Part shown: positions 5,500-5,542 of the stretch, in pieces | Layout: each line of letters opens with the position of its first letter | How positions within the stretch are numbered: position 1 is the stretch's first letter | Assembly (NCBI GenBank): GCA_000406005.1 | Contig: ASZN01000156.1 | Coordinates: 1-5,542 of the forward strand | Length of the DNA: 5,542 nt | Source: Candidatus Poribacteria bacterium WGA-3G | GTDB taxonomy: Bacteria; Poribacteria; WGA-4E; WGA-3G | Direction: 5' to 3' | Translations under genes and position numbers: made by a program | Notes under the pieces: model-generated | What the model saw: the letters and a program-made list of their open reading frames with translations, nothing else | What the model was told of the DNA's origin: nothing | The model's database searches: none

Positions 5500-5542
5500 G
5501 CTTCTTTTAAAACAAGTAAAGGGAAACCAAAACGTAGAAAGT
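5500..5542. other. AT-rich right edge, nothing recognised
   Basis: Forty-three purine-rich plus-strand bases beyond the MITE-like element, with no gene or structure visible. They may contain the original promoter region of the LamG gene, displaced by the insertion, but no clear -35/-10 pair is seen. Confidence 0.3.

Noticed and set aside
1..5542. Hidden defence, toxin-antitoxin, CRISPR or phage system
   Set aside because: All five substantial genes have metabolic, RNA-processing, membrane or secreted-protein signatures, and no spaced repeats, tRNA-like or integrase features were seen.

Overview
The window looks like a piece of an uncultured bacterial chromosome. The best guess is a Poribacteria-like organism or a related sponge or marine lineage. 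This rests on three things: a secreted LamG-type protein of a style abundant in those genomes, intergenic inverted-repeat elements, and a short AAC-heptamer tract upstream of a gene. No rRNA, tRNA or marker protein is present, so the taxonomy is inference from memory of such genomes.

Layout from left to right. A degenerate 7-bp repeat tract (10-47) leads into a class-III PLP aminotransferase (60-1421, +). Its 3' end overlaps by 33 bp, tail to tail, with an S-methyl-5'-thioadenosine phosphorylase gene, mtnP (1389-2246, -). A 94-bp divergent intergenic region, carrying a 10-bp direct repeat and a consensus -10-like hexamer, separates mtnP from a metallo-beta-lactamase-fold protein (2341-3162, +). 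That protein resembles the short, plant-type tRNase Z. It converges on a multi-pass membrane protein gene (3385-4410, -). Between the two sits a 192-bp element with 11-bp perfect terminal inverted repeats and a strong two-stage hairpin, probably a MITE. Upstream of the membrane gene on the same strand is a secreted LamG/jelly-roll protein (4567-5358, -). Its leader region is occupied by a second, unrelated 111-bp MITE-like element (5389-5499).

The genes do not form one clear system. MtnP recycles methylthioadenosine, a by-product of polyamine and methionine metabolism. The aminotransferase could act on an amine or omega-amino acid, but it is not the usual enzyme of the methionine salvage pathway, and the two genes converge rather than form an operon. 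The tRNase Z-like protein would process tRNA 3' ends. The membrane protein and the LamG protein are envelope or secreted products and may or may not be co-transcribed. I see no defence, CRISPR, phage or biosynthetic system. The most interesting content is the two non-coding mobile-type elements, the antisense coding overlap, and the plant-like tRNase Z.
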